A DNA stretch of 64,000 bases, taken from NCBI RefSeq assembly GCF_027913215.1, contig NZ_CP115784.1, positions 1,054,001-1,118,000 of the forward strand. Reading direction: 5' to 3'. A program made the position numbers and the translations under genes. This document shows, piece after piece, positions 48,638 through 59,766 of this stretch; the stretch's first letter is position 1, and each line of letters begins with the position of its first letter. A model generated the notes under the pieces. The model did no database searches. It saw only the letters and a program-made list of their open reading frames with translations, and was not told the DNA's origin. This DNA comes from Paracoccus aerodenitrificans (GTDB lineage Bacteria > Pseudomonadota > Alphaproteobacteria > Rhodobacterales > Rhodobacteraceae).

Positions 48638-49039
48638 ATGACGCTGACGCACTTGCTTTATCGAAGCTCGGGGCGGATCGAGCATTTCCAGGGTGACTGC
48701 GACGCTATTCTTGCGGCTGCGCGTGTCAGGAATGCCGCCATGAGCCTGACTGGTTTTCTTCATGCCGAAGACGGTATCTTCGTTCAGTGGCTTGAGGGGC
48801 CGAAGCCATTACTCGATCAGGTTGTCGACGACATTCTTGCCGATACACGACACCGCGATATCACCGTTTTCGGGCGGGGCCCGATCACGAAACGGCAGTT
48901 CCCGTCTTGGGCCATGGGATATTCGAACGGGCATCAGGCGCCGCTATTCGACTGGCTGGCAGAACGTGAAACCAACAGCCATGATCTGCGCGGTTATGCA
49001 GATTCTCTTCACCAGTTTCTGCTTCTCCGGGCGGCCTGA
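48638..49039 (+). CDS. BLUF-domain blue-light photoreceptor, stand-alone
   Basis: 133 residues, essentially one BLUF domain. Flavin-pocket residues are present: Tyr8 in THLLYRSS, Asn in RNAAMSLTGFL, Gln in FVQWLEGP, and Trp in FPSWAMGY, the set involved in the light-driven hydrogen-bond switch. It has no output domain, so it must act by protein contact or by a domain elsewhere. Between rpoD and rmuC, with its own short upstream region. Confidence 0.88.
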   Translation: MTLTHLLYRSSGRIEHFQGDCDAILAAARVRNAAMSLTGFLHAEDGIFVQWLEGPKPLLDQVVDDILADTRHRDITVFGRGPITKRQFPSWAMGYSNGHQAPLFDWLAERETNSHDLRGYADSLHQFLLLRAA

Positions 49040-49106
49040 GCGGTTCTGAGCTTGCGATAACCGGCCCTCTTCGTTAGGCACAAAACGAGAACGCAAGCGG
49101 GGTGGT

Positions 49107-50594
49107 ATGGGCGACCGGTTTTTGGGACAGCTTTCGTCATGGTTGGCCGATCCGGTCGTTGCCGGTTGGGTCCTGGCCGGGGTGTTGTTAAGTTTTGTCT
49201 TGCTGATCCTGCTGTGCTGGCGGGTCTCGGGGAAACTTTCCCGGCACCGTGATGAGGCGCGTCATCTCTCGGCTGAGCTTGCGCGGCGTCAGGATGAAAT
49301 CGCCCGGCAGAATGCGTTGTTCTCGGAACTTCAGACCCGCTTCGATGCCGAAACGCAGTTGTCTCGGCAGCAGTCACTCCGGGCAGAACAGGCAGAGACA
49401 CGGCTGGAGGATCGGATCAGCCGGCTGGCCGAATTATCCGAGGAACGCGATGGCCTGAACGATGCGCTGTTTTCCACGCGTCAGCAGGTCGCTGCATTGC
49501 AATCCGAACTGGCTCAGCTTCGCCTCGCGGCGGAAAAGGATCGTGAGCGTGCGGCGCATGATCTGAAACAGCTGCGCGATTTGCGCGAAGAAATGACCGG
49601 GCAGTTTCGTCTGATGGCAAATGAAACCCTGCGATCGCAGGGTGCCGATATGCAAAAGGCACATGGTGAGCAACTCAATGCCCTGCTGAACCCGTTTCGC
49701 GAACAGGTGCTGCATTTTCAGCGCGAATTGCGGGACCGGAACCGTATCCTCGATGAAGAAGGCGCAAGGCTGCGGGATCAGATCGCCAATCTCGGGACAG
49801 AGGCAAGCGCTCTGACCCGCGCCCTGAAGGGCGACAAGCAGAAGCAGGGCGCATGGGGAGAGATGATCCTCGAACGCATCCTTGAAGAATCAGGGCTGGA
49901 GCGGGGCCTGCATTACGATCTTCAGGTGAGCTGGACCGATGAGGACGGCAAGACCTGGCGGCCCGACGTGATCGTGAAAATGCCGCAGAAGAAAATTCTG
50001 GTCGTGGACAGCAAGGTTTCGCTGAACGCCTATGAACAGGCCGTCAACAGCGAGGATGATCTGGAACGGACAGCGGCGCTGAAGCGTCATGTCGATGCGA
50101 TCCGTGCACATATCAATACGCTTGCCGCGAAGGGCTATGACCGGATGGATGACGGCGCGGTGGATTACGTGCTGATGTTTATCCCCATCGAAGGCGCGTT
50201 CTCCGAGGCGTTGCGGGTTGATCCCAACCTCGCCAGCTATGCGATGGATAAGCGGGTCGGTCTGACCACACCGACCACGCTGATGCTGACCCTGCGCACT
50301 GTCGAACATATCTGGATGGTGGAGCGCCGCGAATCCAACGCGCTGGAGATCGCGCGGCGGGCCGGGGCCATCTATGACAAGGTTGCCGGATTCGTCGATT
50401 CTCTGGATGCGGTCGGCGTCGCGCTTGGCAAGGCAAGCGATGCACATCGCATGGCTGTCGACAGGCTGTCACGCGGGCAGGGTAATGTGATCCGACAGGT
50501 CGAGATGCTGCGCGAACTCGGTGCCCGGGCTCAGAAACGCATATCGATGGATCACGACAAGTCCGACGCTCTGCCGGCGCCGGATAAGGAGTAA
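49107..50594 (+). CDS. rmuC: RmuC family protein, DNA recombination / inversion limitation
   Basis: 495 residues. One N-terminal membrane segment (about 20-40, VLAGVLLSFVLLILLCW), a long coiled coil (about 45-210), then the nuclease-like RmuC domain with DVIVKMPQKKILVVDSKVSLNAYE and PIEGAFSEALRVDP. RmuC limits recombination-mediated inversions in E. coli; its enzyme activity is not established. Confidence 0.93.
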   Translation: MGDRFLGQLSSWLADPVVAGWVLAGVLLSFVLLILLCWRVSGKLSRHRDEARHLSAELARRQDEIARQNALFSELQTRFDAETQLSRQQSLRAEQAETRLEDRISRLAELSEERDGLNDALFSTRQQVAALQSELAQLRLAAEKDRERAAHDLKQLRDLREEMTGQFRLMANETLRSQGADMQKAHGEQLNALLNPFREQVLHFQRELRDRNRILDEEGARLRDQIANLGTEASALTRALKGDKQKQGAWGEMILERILEESGLERGLHYDLQVSWTDEDGKTWRPDVIVKMPQKKILVVDSKVSLNAYEQAVNSEDDLERTAALKRHVDAIRAHINTLAAKGYDRMDDGAVDYVLMFIPIEGAFSEALRVDPNLASYAMDKRVGLTTPTTLMLTLRTVEHIWMVERRESNALEIARRAGAIYDKVAGFVDSLDAVGVALGKASDAHRMAVDRLSRGQGNVIRQVEMLRELGARAQKRISMDHDKSDALPAPDKE

Positions 50595-50597
50595 GGA

Positions 50598-51014
50598 ATG
50601 ATCGACACGGTTATCGTGGACACGAATGGTCCCGGTATGCATGAAATCACCTCGAAACTGGGCCAGTTCGTTGCGGGGCAGGATGATGGCGTACTGACCG
50701 CGCATATCCGGCATACCTCGGCCAGCCTGCTGATACAGGAAAATGCCGACCCGGATGTGCAGCATGACCTTCTGGAATGGCTAGACCGAGCCGTGCCCCA
50801 GGCGAATTCTCCGGCCATGTCCTGGGTAACGCATCGTGTCGAGGGACCGGACGACATGGCAGCGCATATTAAGGCGACAATTTTACCGGTATCGTTGTCC
50901 ATTCCTGTCCGCTCGGGGCGGATGATGCTGGGTCGCTGGCAGGGCGTTTATGTCGTCGAGCATCGCGCCCATCAGCATCGCCGTGAGGTAACGATTGCCT
51001 TTACCCGCGCCTGA
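50598..51014 (+). CDS. yjbQ: YjbQ family protein (UPF0047)
   Basis: 138 residues. HIRHTSASLLIQENADPDV and QGVYVVEHRAHQHRREV carry the conserved histidines. Some members have thiamine-phosphate synthase activity that rescues thiE mutants; the main role is unsettled. Four bases after rmuC. Confidence 0.9.
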   Translation: MIDTVIVDTNGPGMHEITSKLGQFVAGQDDGVLTAHIRHTSASLLIQENADPDVQHDLLEWLDRAVPQANSPAMSWVTHRVEGPDDMAAHIKATILPVSLSIPVRSGRMMLGRWQGVYVVEHRAHQHRREVTIAFTRA

Positions 51015-51073
51015 GCCGATCTGGTATTGATCGGGCTGTTTGACACAAACCCTGTTGCGCTTTCGTCTTACCT

Positions 51074-51082
51074 TGTGGATAA
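51074..51082 (-). promoter_or_regulatory. DnaA-box match upstream of nrdR
   Basis: The minus strand reads TTATCCACA, a perfect consensus DnaA box, 33 bp before the nrdR start. Chance matches are expected at a low rate, so this is a candidate only. Confidence 0.45.
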
Positions 51083-51114
51083 GTTGGAGGTGACAGCCAG
51101 ATAAGGGACACAGG

Positions 51115-51585
51115 ATGCGCTGCCCGTTCTGCGGAAACGCCGATACTCAGGTCAAGGATTCCCGCCCCGCCGAGGAAAACGCGGCGATCAGGCGCCGGCG
51201 CTATTGTCCGGGCTGTGGGGGAAGATTCACCACATATGAACGCGTTCAGCTGCGCGATCTTGTCGTCGTCAAGACAAATGGACGCCGCGAGGATTTCGAC
51301 CGCGACAAGATGGCTCGCTCCATCAGGATCGCCATGCAGAAACGCCCGGTTGAACCCGAGCGGATCGAGCAGTTGATTTCCGGCATTGTCCGGCGGCTGG
51401 AAAGCATGGGAGAGACCGATATTCCCTCGAAGGTCATAGGTGAGATCGTGATGGAGACGCTTGCCCGCGTCGATAACGTCGCCTATGTGCGCTTTGCCAG
51501 CGTCTATAAGAATTTTCAGGATGCGGGCGATTTCGACAAATTCGTCTCGGAACTGCGTCCACCAACCCCTGAAAATTCCGGGTGA
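51115..51585 (+). CDS. nrdR: Transcriptional repressor NrdR
   Basis: 156 residues. Zinc ribbon [17 protein letters not shown] with [13 protein letters not shown], then the ATP-cone domain ([20 protein letters not shown]). It represses ribonucleotide reductase genes in response to dATP/ATP. The GTG of ribD overlaps its stop. Confidence 0.97.
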   Translation: MRCPFCGNADTQVKDSRPAEENAAIRRRRYCPGCGGRFTTYERVQLRDLVVVKTNGRREDFDRDKMARSIRIAMQKRPVEPERIEQLISGIVRRLESMGETDIPSKVIGEIVMETLARVDNVAYVRFASVYKNFQDAGDFDKFVSELRPPTPENSG

Positions 51586-52580
51586 ACTACGATCAGCGTC
51601 ACATGGACCACGCGCTGCGGCTGGCCGTGCGCGGTCTCGGGAATGTCTGGCCGAATCCGGCGGTCGGCTGTGTTCTGGTCCGCGATGGCCGCATCGTCGG
51701 GCGCGGCTGGACGCAGCCAGGCGGACGGCCTCATGCCGAACGCATGGCGCTGCAACAGGCCGGAGAGGCGGCGCGGGGCGCGACGGCCTATGTCACGCTG
51801 GAGCCCTGCGCCCATCATGGCCGCAGCTCGCCCTGCGCGGACGCGCTGATCGCCGCCGGGGTGGTACGCGTCGTGTCGGCGCTGACAGACCCGGATCCGC
51901 GCACCGCCGGACAGGGACACCGGAAGCTGAGAGATGCGGGGATCGAGGTCACCGAGCATATCTGCAGCGCCGAGGCCGCCCGGCTTCAGCGCGGCTTTCT
52001 GAACCGGATCGAACATGGGCGGCCCATGATCACGCTCAAGCTGGCCTCAAGCCTTGATGGGCGGATCGCCACTGCCAGCGGAGAAAGCCAGTGGATCACC
52101 GGACCCGAAGCGCGGCGTCATGTTCATCTTCTCCGCAGCCGTCATGATGCGATCATGGTCGGTGGCGGAACGGCCCATGCGGATCGGCCCTCGCTGAATG
52201 TGCGTGGCATTTCCACGCCCCGCCAGCCCGCGCGGGTGATCGTGTCATCCCGGACGCTGCCCGAACTGCCTGCCGAGGATGACCGCCACGGCCCGCTCTG
52301 GCAGGTTTCGGGTCCCCTGGACGAGGCGATGAAATCGCTCGCCGAACGAGGGGTGACGCGGGTGTTCTGTGAGGGTGGAGGGCAGCTTGCGGCAAGTCTT
52401 CTGGCGGCTGACCTTGTCGATGATCTGGTGTTTTACAGCGCGGGGCTGGTTCTTGGTGCCGCGGGGCGTCCCTCTGTCGGGGATCTGCCATGTGCCGCGC
52501 TTAGGGAGATGCCGCGTTTCAGACTGGTACGGTCCTGTCCGGTTGGTGCGGATCTGTTTCAGCTCTGGACCCGGCGATAA
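51582..52580 (+). CDS. ribD: Riboflavin biosynthesis deaminase/reductase
   Basis: 332 residues from the GTG at 51582 (an ATG at 51603 also fits). N-terminal zinc deaminase: [35 protein letters not shown]-terminal reductase: [47 protein letters not shown]. Catalyses the second and third steps of riboflavin synthesis. Coupled to nrdR; the partner ribE is 5 kb away. Confidence 0.96.
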   Translation: MNYDQRHMDHALRLAVRGLGNVWPNPAVGCVLVRDGRIVGRGWTQPGGRPHAERMALQQAGEAARGATAYVTLEPCAHHGRSSPCADALIAAGVVRVVSALTDPDPRTAGQGHRKLRDAGIEVTEHICSAEAARLQRGFLNRIEHGRPMITLKLASSLDGRIATASGESQWITGPEARRHVHLLRSRHDAIMVGGGTAHADRPSLNVRGISTPRQPARVIVSSRTLPELPAEDDRHGPLWQVSGPLDEAMKSLAERGVTRVFCEGGGQLAASLLAADLVDDLVFYSAGLVLGAAGRPSVGDLPCAALREMPRFRLVRSCPVGADLFQLWTRR

Positions 52581-52616
52581 CAAGCTGAGATCATCGTTAA
52601 ATGGCTGACGGCAACG

Positions 52617-54620
52617 CTATCTGCGCCAGATCCAGCTATACCCGGAGACCGCGCCTTGCGCCTTGGCCAGCCATCGCAGGCGCAGCCCGCGCGTTTGCAG
52701 CGTCACATCCGCCAGCCGCTCAACCGCGATTTCGGGCGGGCAGGGCAGTCCACTGACCGGGTCCCGATATCTGGGATAGGCGATCAGCGCCGCATGGGTC
52801 AGCCCGTCCAGCCCGGGTCGCGCAATGCGCCGCGCAGGGACCGGCCCGAGATCGCGCGTCAGGCCCCACCCGGCATAGAATGGTGAGCCGAGCGTGGTGA
52901 CCGGGATCCCGCGCAGCAGCGCCTCGAAGCCGAGGGTTGAGGTGATGGTCCAGACTTCATCAACCATCTTCAGCAATGCGAGGGGATCGGTGCGGCGGGT
53001 GACGTGATCGGCCAGAAGCGACAGCTCTTTTTCGCGGACTGCGCCGGGCCGAAGGCCTGCCTCGGTGTCGGGATGCGGCTTATAGATCAGCACTGCATCG
53101 GGGTTTTCGTCCCGCACCCGGCGAAGAAGCGCTAGATTGCCGGTCTCGCTGCCCGCTCCCAGCCGGATCGAGGCATCGTCCTCGACCTGCCCCGGCACAA
53201 GAATACATCGCCGCCCGTCCCGTGCGGGAAGCGCGGCGCAGCCCTGAAGATTATATTTGCTGATCCCCGCGGCGATCAGCGCCGCCCGCAATTGCGAGGC
53301 CCGCGCGGCACCTCCGGGTGGCAGATCTGACGCGATAAGCTTTTCCAGCCGCGAAGGATGCGTGGGATCATAGTAAATACCCAGATCGTCGGCGACCAGG
53401 GACAGCGGCGGCGTCAGCTCAGCCCCCAATCCACGTGAGCGCAAGAACCCGTCCTCGACCCGCAATGTCGGGGTAGACAATTCTCCCGCGCGATTTGCCC
53501 AGACAAGGCTGGTCTCGCCATCCGGCTTATCCGTGAAGCGGACAGGGGCTGCCGATCCGAAGAAACGGTTAATGGCAGGCCGCTTCCAAAGCCGCATTCC
53601 ATAGGCCAGATGCCCTGCATGGTCCTGCCGCCACGCTTTCGCCTCGGCCTCCAACTGGTCGACGGCACCGTCGAAATCCGTCAGCCTGTCGCGGCAGGGA
53701 TCGTACCATGTCGGTGCGATCAGATGGCTGGCCGCGAATAATGTTTCGATGTCTGCCGTGCCGCGCCGAGGAAATTCAGCCTCATCATCGCTGAGGCTCC
53801 ATCCGGCATAGAAAGGCTGACCGAAGATCCGGGGGCGATGACCCACCAGCATCGCCTCATACCCCATCTGCGAGCTATGGGCATAAACTGCCGCTGCATT
53901 GCGTAAAAGCGCCCAAGGTGAGACGGGCATGTCGTAGAATGTCTCATTTTCCTGAAGGTCGGCGGGCTGGAAATGACCGGGGCGAAGGCCGTTTGAGGTT
54001 TCCGGATGGACGCGGATGACGATGCGCTTGCCCGGATGTTCCGAACGCGCCGCTGTCAGCATCTTCAGGAACTCGGCACGCCCCGCGCCAAGCAGCGAGG
54101 CATCGCCTGCGGTTTGGTCGATGACCAGAACATAGCCGGGCTCGGGTGGCTTCTGTTCGGGAAGATGGGCATTATATTTTGACAGATCCGCCGCGATCAG
54201 CCGTGCGATCCCGGCGGATGCATTGTCCTTGTGGCTGTCCGCCTGTCCGGACGTGATCAGCTTCTCGATCAGCGACGGAGAGCCCGGATCGAAATGCAGC
54301 CCCACAGGGTCGATGATCAGCCCGATCGGGCCGCGTCGCGCAATCCTGCCCCGTGCGCGTCCCGGCAGGATCGAGCGCAGGAAGGCATCCTCGACATGAA
54401 CCACGCCCAGACCAAATCGCGAAGCAACGGCGTTGCCGCGCCAGGCGGTGGCGGAGGCCCCCCAAACTGCGACCATATTGCCCTTCTGCGGCAGGCCAAG
54501 CCGGGGCGTCCATCCGGCAAGTTCGAGGATCCGCCATACGCGTCCGCGAAACATGCCGCCATTGAATGCAAGAAGCCGCCGGGGTTTTGCCCCGACGGCT
54601 GCAATGCGATCTGGCATCAT
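52617..54620 (-). CDS. kpsC: Capsule Kdo-transferase KpsC-like protein
   Basis: 667 residues from the ATG at 54620 (overlaps the previous stop). Two related halves, as in KpsC: LAFNGGMFRGRVWRIL, VEDAFLRSILPG and IYAHSSQMGYEAMLVGHRPRIFGQPFYAGW in the first; VEDGFLRSRGLGAEL, YKPHPDTEAGLRPG and TSTLGFEALLRGIPVTTLGSPFYAGWGL in the second. KpsC adds the beta-Kdo linker on which export-ready capsule chains are built. Confidence 0.93.
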   Translation of the reverse strand: MMPDRIAAVGAKPRRLLAFNGGMFRGRVWRILELAGWTPRLGLPQKGNMVAVWGASATAWRGNAVASRFGLGVVHVEDAFLRSILPGRARGRIARRGPIGLIIDPVGLHFDPGSPSLIEKLITSGQADSHKDNASAGIARLIAADLSKYNAHLPEQKPPEPGYVLVIDQTAGDASLLGAGRAEFLKMLTAARSEHPGKRIVIRVHPETSNGLRPGHFQPADLQENETFYDMPVSPWALLRNAAAVYAHSSQMGYEAMLVGHRPRIFGQPFYAGWSLSDDEAEFPRRGTADIETLFAASHLIAPTWYDPCRDRLTDFDGAVDQLEAEAKAWRQDHAGHLAYGMRLWKRPAINRFFGSAAPVRFTDKPDGETSLVWANRAGELSTPTLRVEDGFLRSRGLGAELTPPLSLVADDLGIYYDPTHPSRLEKLIASDLPPGGAARASQLRAALIAAGISKYNLQGCAALPARDGRRCILVPGQVEDDASIRLGAGSETGNLALLRRVRDENPDAVLIYKPHPDTEAGLRPGAVREKELSLLADHVTRRTDPLALLKMVDEVWTITSTLGFEALLRGIPVTTLGSPFYAGWGLTRDLGPVPARRIARPGLDGLTHAALIAYPRYRDPVSGLPCPPEIAVERLADVTLQTRGLRLRWLAKAQGAVSGYSWIWRR

Positions 54621-55759
54621 CAGTTTGCGATGCTGGAGAGCTGGTTGACAGAAGCCGCGCTTCCGGTGAGCGCACCGAGGATCTTGTCCCATCTGACATA
54701 GGGAGCCTCGGTGACATATATCGTGTCGCCGTCGCGGATCAGGAAGTCACGGGCCAGGAACAGCCCGTTCGGACGGGTGAGGTCCAGCACATAGGCCATA
54801 CGTTGCGTACCTCCCACCGGCTGGCCTAGAACGGCCGAGGCAACCTGTGCCGGTTCATCGCGCAGCACGAATACGCCGGTCGGGTCCGCAGTGACCGTGG
54901 ACAGACCGCCAACCATTGCAACCGCTTCGATCGCGTTGATCTGCTCATTGCCAAGCGGGACCTTGCTTTGGCTGCCAAGTGCACCAAGCGCGGTGAAGCT
55001 GCGCTGATCTTCCTCGACCAGAATGACGTCGCCGGGGCGCAGCGAAATGTCATAGCGCGGGTTGAAATAAAGATCGGTCAGCCAGACCTTGCCAGTTTCG
55101 CGACCGCGTTTCACAGTGATCACGGCGACTTCCGGTTCTGCATTCACACCGCCTGCGGAGGCGAGCATGGCGGACAGGGTCCGCGTTGGGCGCTCAATCG
55201 GGTAGACGCCCTGACCGAACACCTTGCCCATCACAGAAACAGTAGCGCCGTCACCGGCGACGCGCGTCACCGTAACCTGCGGATCGGGGGTCTGGCTTTC
55301 CAGCCGCGAAGTGATGGTCTGTCGCAGTTGGTCGGGGGTACTGCCCGCAGCGCGAACACGGCCTGCATAGGGGACGAAGATGTAACCGTTACTGTCGACC
55401 TGAAGCTGTTCAAGTGACGTCGAGCTTTGGCCGAGGCTGGCAAGCAACCCGTCATCGACGTTTTCCCAGATCATCAGCCCAAGCGTGTCGCCGGGCCGGA
55501 TTTCATCGGCCCCGACCTGACCTGCATTCAGGAAGCCGCTGGAGAACCCATAGGCAGGGGTGAAGTTCGCCGTGCGGGTTACGTGATTATTCACATAGAT
55601 CACATGCGCATCGCCGCCATTTTCGACAGCGCCTGAGAAGATCTCTTGCTTGTTGGGGCCTGAACGGGGCAGCGAGCAGGCGCTCAGAAAAGTGGCGGAG
55701 ATCAGTGCGATAAGCATCGGCAGACGTATGCCGCGTCCTGATGCGGTTCCAGTATCCAT
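54620..55759 (-). CDS. Polysaccharide export lipoprotein, Wza/KpsD-type
   Basis: 379 residues from the ATG at 55759. Lipoprotein signal LPMLIALISATFLSACSLPRSG with lipobox SAC, then the export domain (GDTLGLMIWENVDDGLL, SNGYIFVPYAGRVRAAG) and SLBB repeats (GKVFGQGVYPIERPTRTLS, PGDVILVEEDQRSF). Forms the outer-membrane exit for capsule. First gene of a coupled pair with kpsC. Confidence 0.92.
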   Translation of the reverse strand: MDTGTASGRGIRLPMLIALISATFLSACSLPRSGPNKQEIFSGAVENGGDAHVIYVNNHVTRTANFTPAYGFSSGFLNAGQVGADEIRPGDTLGLMIWENVDDGLLASLGQSSTSLEQLQVDSNGYIFVPYAGRVRAAGSTPDQLRQTITSRLESQTPDPQVTVTRVAGDGATVSVMGKVFGQGVYPIERPTRTLSAMLASAGGVNAEPEVAVITVKRGRETGKVWLTDLYFNPRYDISLRPGDVILVEEDQRSFTALGALGSQSKVPLGNEQINAIEAVAMVGGLSTVTADPTGVFVLRDEPAQVASAVLGQPVGGTQRMAYVLDLTRPNGLFLARDFLIRDGDTIYVTEAPYVRWDKILGALTGSAASVNQLSSIAN

Positions 55760-55856
55760 GGCGATCAAACTGTTTACTCCTGCTTCTTGCCGTTTTCCCG
55801 GCGCCTCGCGCGCAAACTAGCCCACGATTCGTTGATTTTCCACATATCTCTGTCAT

Positions 55857-57182
55857 TCATCCTGAATCGGCCCCGGGCTGCTGGCGCATTTCCGCCTTGC
55901 CGTTTGCCAGAGCGTCATAAGGATCTTCCGCTGCCAGCATCATATCCACCACCAGTCTGAGGGCCGGCGCCCGGGCGCGTGTGGCATAAAAACCTCCGGG
56001 AATCTGGCTGGTTTCAAGCAGATAGTCGCGATAACAGCGATAAGCGACCGGGTTAGGGCGCTGAGGGTGAACGAAAAACTCGGCAAGGCTCTGCTCTGAA
56101 ACGAGCTGTGGCTTATCGAACACAGCCCTGCCCATCGCCTTCACCGGCAGACCCCGCCACAATGCCTGCTGTGCTGCCGTCGAATTCACCGTGATCACCG
56201 ATCGGGCCTGTCCCAGAAGCGGCGCAAGCTTGCCGCCCGGAACATGATGCACCCGTTTCGCAACGCCCAGTTCCTGAGCCTTGCGCATGATATCGTGACG
56301 CTGGTGACTGCGGCCGTCATCCAGTGGATGGCCTTTGAACACGATATGATGATGGCGCGGCGCATGGGTAGCAAAGGCCTCAAGCACTTCGTCGGTGAAC
56401 TCCGCCATCGTTTTATAGTCGGAATGCGCTCGGAAGCTGGAATCATGTTCCAACTGCATGAGGACCAGAGAGAACGGATTGCCCCGACGCCGTATGCGCC
56501 AAGTTCGGATCGCGTGATCCAACATGGTCATCGGCGTCAGTACCAGACGGCTGAAATTTAGTCTGAATTCTTTCCACAACGAAATATCACGATGGGTACG
56601 AAAGTTTGGAAAGCGCTTATTCGCGGCCAAAATCAGGAAATGATAGACAGCGCCATAGAATTTATGCTGGCGCATATCACCCCACACAGCCGGAGGACGC
56701 GCAACTTCACCCTGGCGCCCTTGAAGCGCACATCCCATCTGCGGAAGCGTAATCTTCATGAGCCGAGAAAATCCATTTGAGCCGCCCCGCTCATATGTAA
56801 GCCAGAAGGGGCGCAGATATCCTTCTTCAAAGGCGTGGAGTGTCAGATTATGTTTCTCGGCAGCCATGCGGGCGGCGGAATGGACCGGGCGCACATCACC
56901 ATAAAGAACGATATCCGTGACATGTTTCTCAGCAATCAAACGGTCGAGATGCTGCGGCCACTCAGCAACGCTTCCATCATGCCGGATCATCCGTTCCTTC
57001 GGTGTCCAGAAAAAAGCGTCGCCAGCATTGAACGCCACCCGCCAGACCTCAGCACCGGCCTCTTGCAGCAACCTTGCCAAACGATCAAAAAACGGTCCGT
57101 GCGGCCCCTGTAGCAGCAAAAAACATCGCTGGCCCGGCGCTTCTGACCTAAGGACGGTTGCGTTGGCTGGGATCGTGTTCAT
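55857..57182 (-). CDS. kpsS: Capsule Kdo-transferase KpsS-like protein
   Basis: 441 residues from the ATG at 57182. QRCFLLLQGPHGPFFDRLARLLQ start, FEEGYLRPFWLTYERGGSNG, VLMQLEHDSS and VITVNSTAAQQALWRGLPVKAMG. KpsS starts the Kdo linker on lyso-phospholipid, after which KpsC extends it. The ABC exporter (KpsM/T/E) is not in the window. Confidence 0.93.
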   Translation of the reverse strand: MNTIPANATVLRSEAPGQRCFLLLQGPHGPFFDRLARLLQEAGAEVWRVAFNAGDAFFWTPKERMIRHDGSVAEWPQHLDRLIAEKHVTDIVLYGDVRPVHSAARMAAEKHNLTLHAFEEGYLRPFWLTYERGGSNGFSRLMKITLPQMGCALQGRQGEVARPPAVWGDMRQHKFYGAVYHFLILAANKRFPNFRTHRDISLWKEFRLNFSRLVLTPMTMLDHAIRTWRIRRRGNPFSLVLMQLEHDSSFRAHSDYKTMAEFTDEVLEAFATHAPRHHHIVFKGHPLDDGRSHQRHDIMRKAQELGVAKRVHHVPGGKLAPLLGQARSVITVNSTAAQQALWRGLPVKAMGRAVFDKPQLVSEQSLAEFFVHPQRPNPVAYRCYRDYLLETSQIPGGFYATRARAPALRLVVDMMLAAEDPYDALANGKAEMRQQPGADSG

Positions 57183-57349
57183 TGTTAGATGTAGCATGAA
57201 GTCAACAATATTAACACTAGCAGCCACTGTCTGGCAGATTTTCGCCGAGTTGAATACTGTCCCTTTGGATAATAACCTAACGCAATTCGTAACATTTTCG
57301 CAAAAATACTGCCGACTATGATACGAATTTCCAACGGTCTGGAGGATAA

Positions 57350-57943
57350 ATGTTTACCGGAATCATAACTGATATTGGCGTTATCGCCCGGGTTGAACAA
57401 CGCGGCGATATGCGGGCGCGGGTTTCGACCGGATATGATATGTCCGGCGTTGATCTTGGTGCGTCGATCTCTTGCGACGGGGTGTGCCTGACCGTGATTG
57501 GCAAGGGCGATGACTGGTTCGACGTTGATATCTCGGCCGAGACGGTTTCGAAGACCAATATCAGCGCGAATGGCTGGGAGACCGGGAAGCGGATCAATCT
57601 GGAACGTGCGCTGAAGGTCGGGGATGAACTTGGTGGTCATATCGTTTCGGGCCATGTGGATGGCGTGGCGGAGATTGTCGAGATGCGGGATGAGGGCGAC
57701 AGCACCCGCATCGTGTTTGAGGCTCCGGCGGAACTGGCGCGGTTCATTGCACCCAAGGGCTCGGTTGCATTAAACGGCACGTCGCTGACCGTGAATGAGG
57801 TTGATGGCAGGCGTTTCGGCGTCAATCTGATCCCGCACACGCAAGAAGTGACCAACTGGGGCGAGGTAAGCACCGGCGATTTCGTCAATCTGGAGATCGA
57901 CACGTTGGCACGCTATGTCGCCCGACTGGCAGAGGCCGGCTGA
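57350..57943 (+). CDS. ribE: Riboflavin synthase, alpha chain
   Basis: 197 residues. Begins MFTGIITDIGVI and has two similar lumazine-binding halves; SISCDGVCLTVIGKG, HIVSGHVDGVAEI and LNGTSLTVNEVDG are the motifs. Dismutates two lumazines to riboflavin. No FMN riboswitch fold seen in the 120-bp upstream gap. Confidence 0.96.
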   Translation: MFTGIITDIGVIARVEQRGDMRARVSTGYDMSGVDLGASISCDGVCLTVIGKGDDWFDVDISAETVSKTNISANGWETGKRINLERALKVGDELGGHIVSGHVDGVAEIVEMRDEGDSTRIVFEAPAELARFIAPKGSVALNGTSLTVNEVDGRRFGVNLIPHTQEVTNWGEVSTGDFVNLEIDTLARYVARLAEAG

Positions 57944-58057
57944 CAGGTTCTGAAAAAGATAAAGTCATCAAATTGTTATCCTTTGTGGGTGTTCTCGCAC
58001 AGTGTGTTTCGCTAGCAGAGATTTCCTGAATCCGATATCTACAAGGAAATCAATAGG

Positions 58058-58369
58058 ATGAAATTGAACAAGGGAGCCGCGCTCTTTGCGGCTTTGACAA
58101 TGCTGTCCGGTTGCGTATCCAGCGGGACCGAGCAAAGCGAGTATAACCGCATGAGCTGCCGCGAGTTGGCCTATCACGAAGGCAGGCTGGACGGCGAACT
58201 TGGTGCGGCTCGTACCAAATCGCTGACGGGTGGGCTGACCGCCGCGTTGGGCGATGATGAAGTTCAGAGCTACGGTCAGACACAGGCGATTTTCGGCGGT
58301 ATCGAAGAAAACAGAGCGATCGAGACCAATGATAAAGTCCAGATCGCAAAGGCTCTGAAAGGTTGCTGA
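58058..58369 (+). CDS. Small lipoprotein of unknown function
   Basis: 103 residues. Lipoprotein signal KLNKGAALFAALTMLSGC with lipobox SGC; the mature part contains SCRELAYHEGRLDGELGAARTK and a Gly-rich turn. Alone between ribE and convergent eno. Confidence 0.75.
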   Translation: MKLNKGAALFAALTMLSGCVSSGTEQSEYNRMSCRELAYHEGRLDGELGAARTKSLTGGLTAALGDDEVQSYGQTQAIFGGIEENRAIETNDKVQIAKALKGC

Positions 58370-58373
58370 GCAG

Positions 58374-58399
58374 AAAAAAGGGACGCCCTGAGGCGTCCC
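58374..58399 (-). terminator. Terminator of enolase (shared with the lipoprotein gene)
   Basis: GGGACGCC (58380-58387) and GGCGTCCC (58392-58399) form an 8-bp stem; on the minus strand it is followed by TTTTTT, so it mainly serves eno. Confidence 0.88.
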
Positions 58400-58423
58400 T
58401 CATCCGTATCGGCATAATCGCAA

Positions 58424-59719
<1,296 letters not shown>

Positions 59720-59766
59720 TTAGCGCGTTCTTACTTGCCAAGACCTGACGCCGAAAGGCGCAAATT

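Noticed and set aside
57183..57349. FMN riboswitch upstream of ribE
   Set aside because: The gap is AT-rich with no RFN-type conserved blocks.
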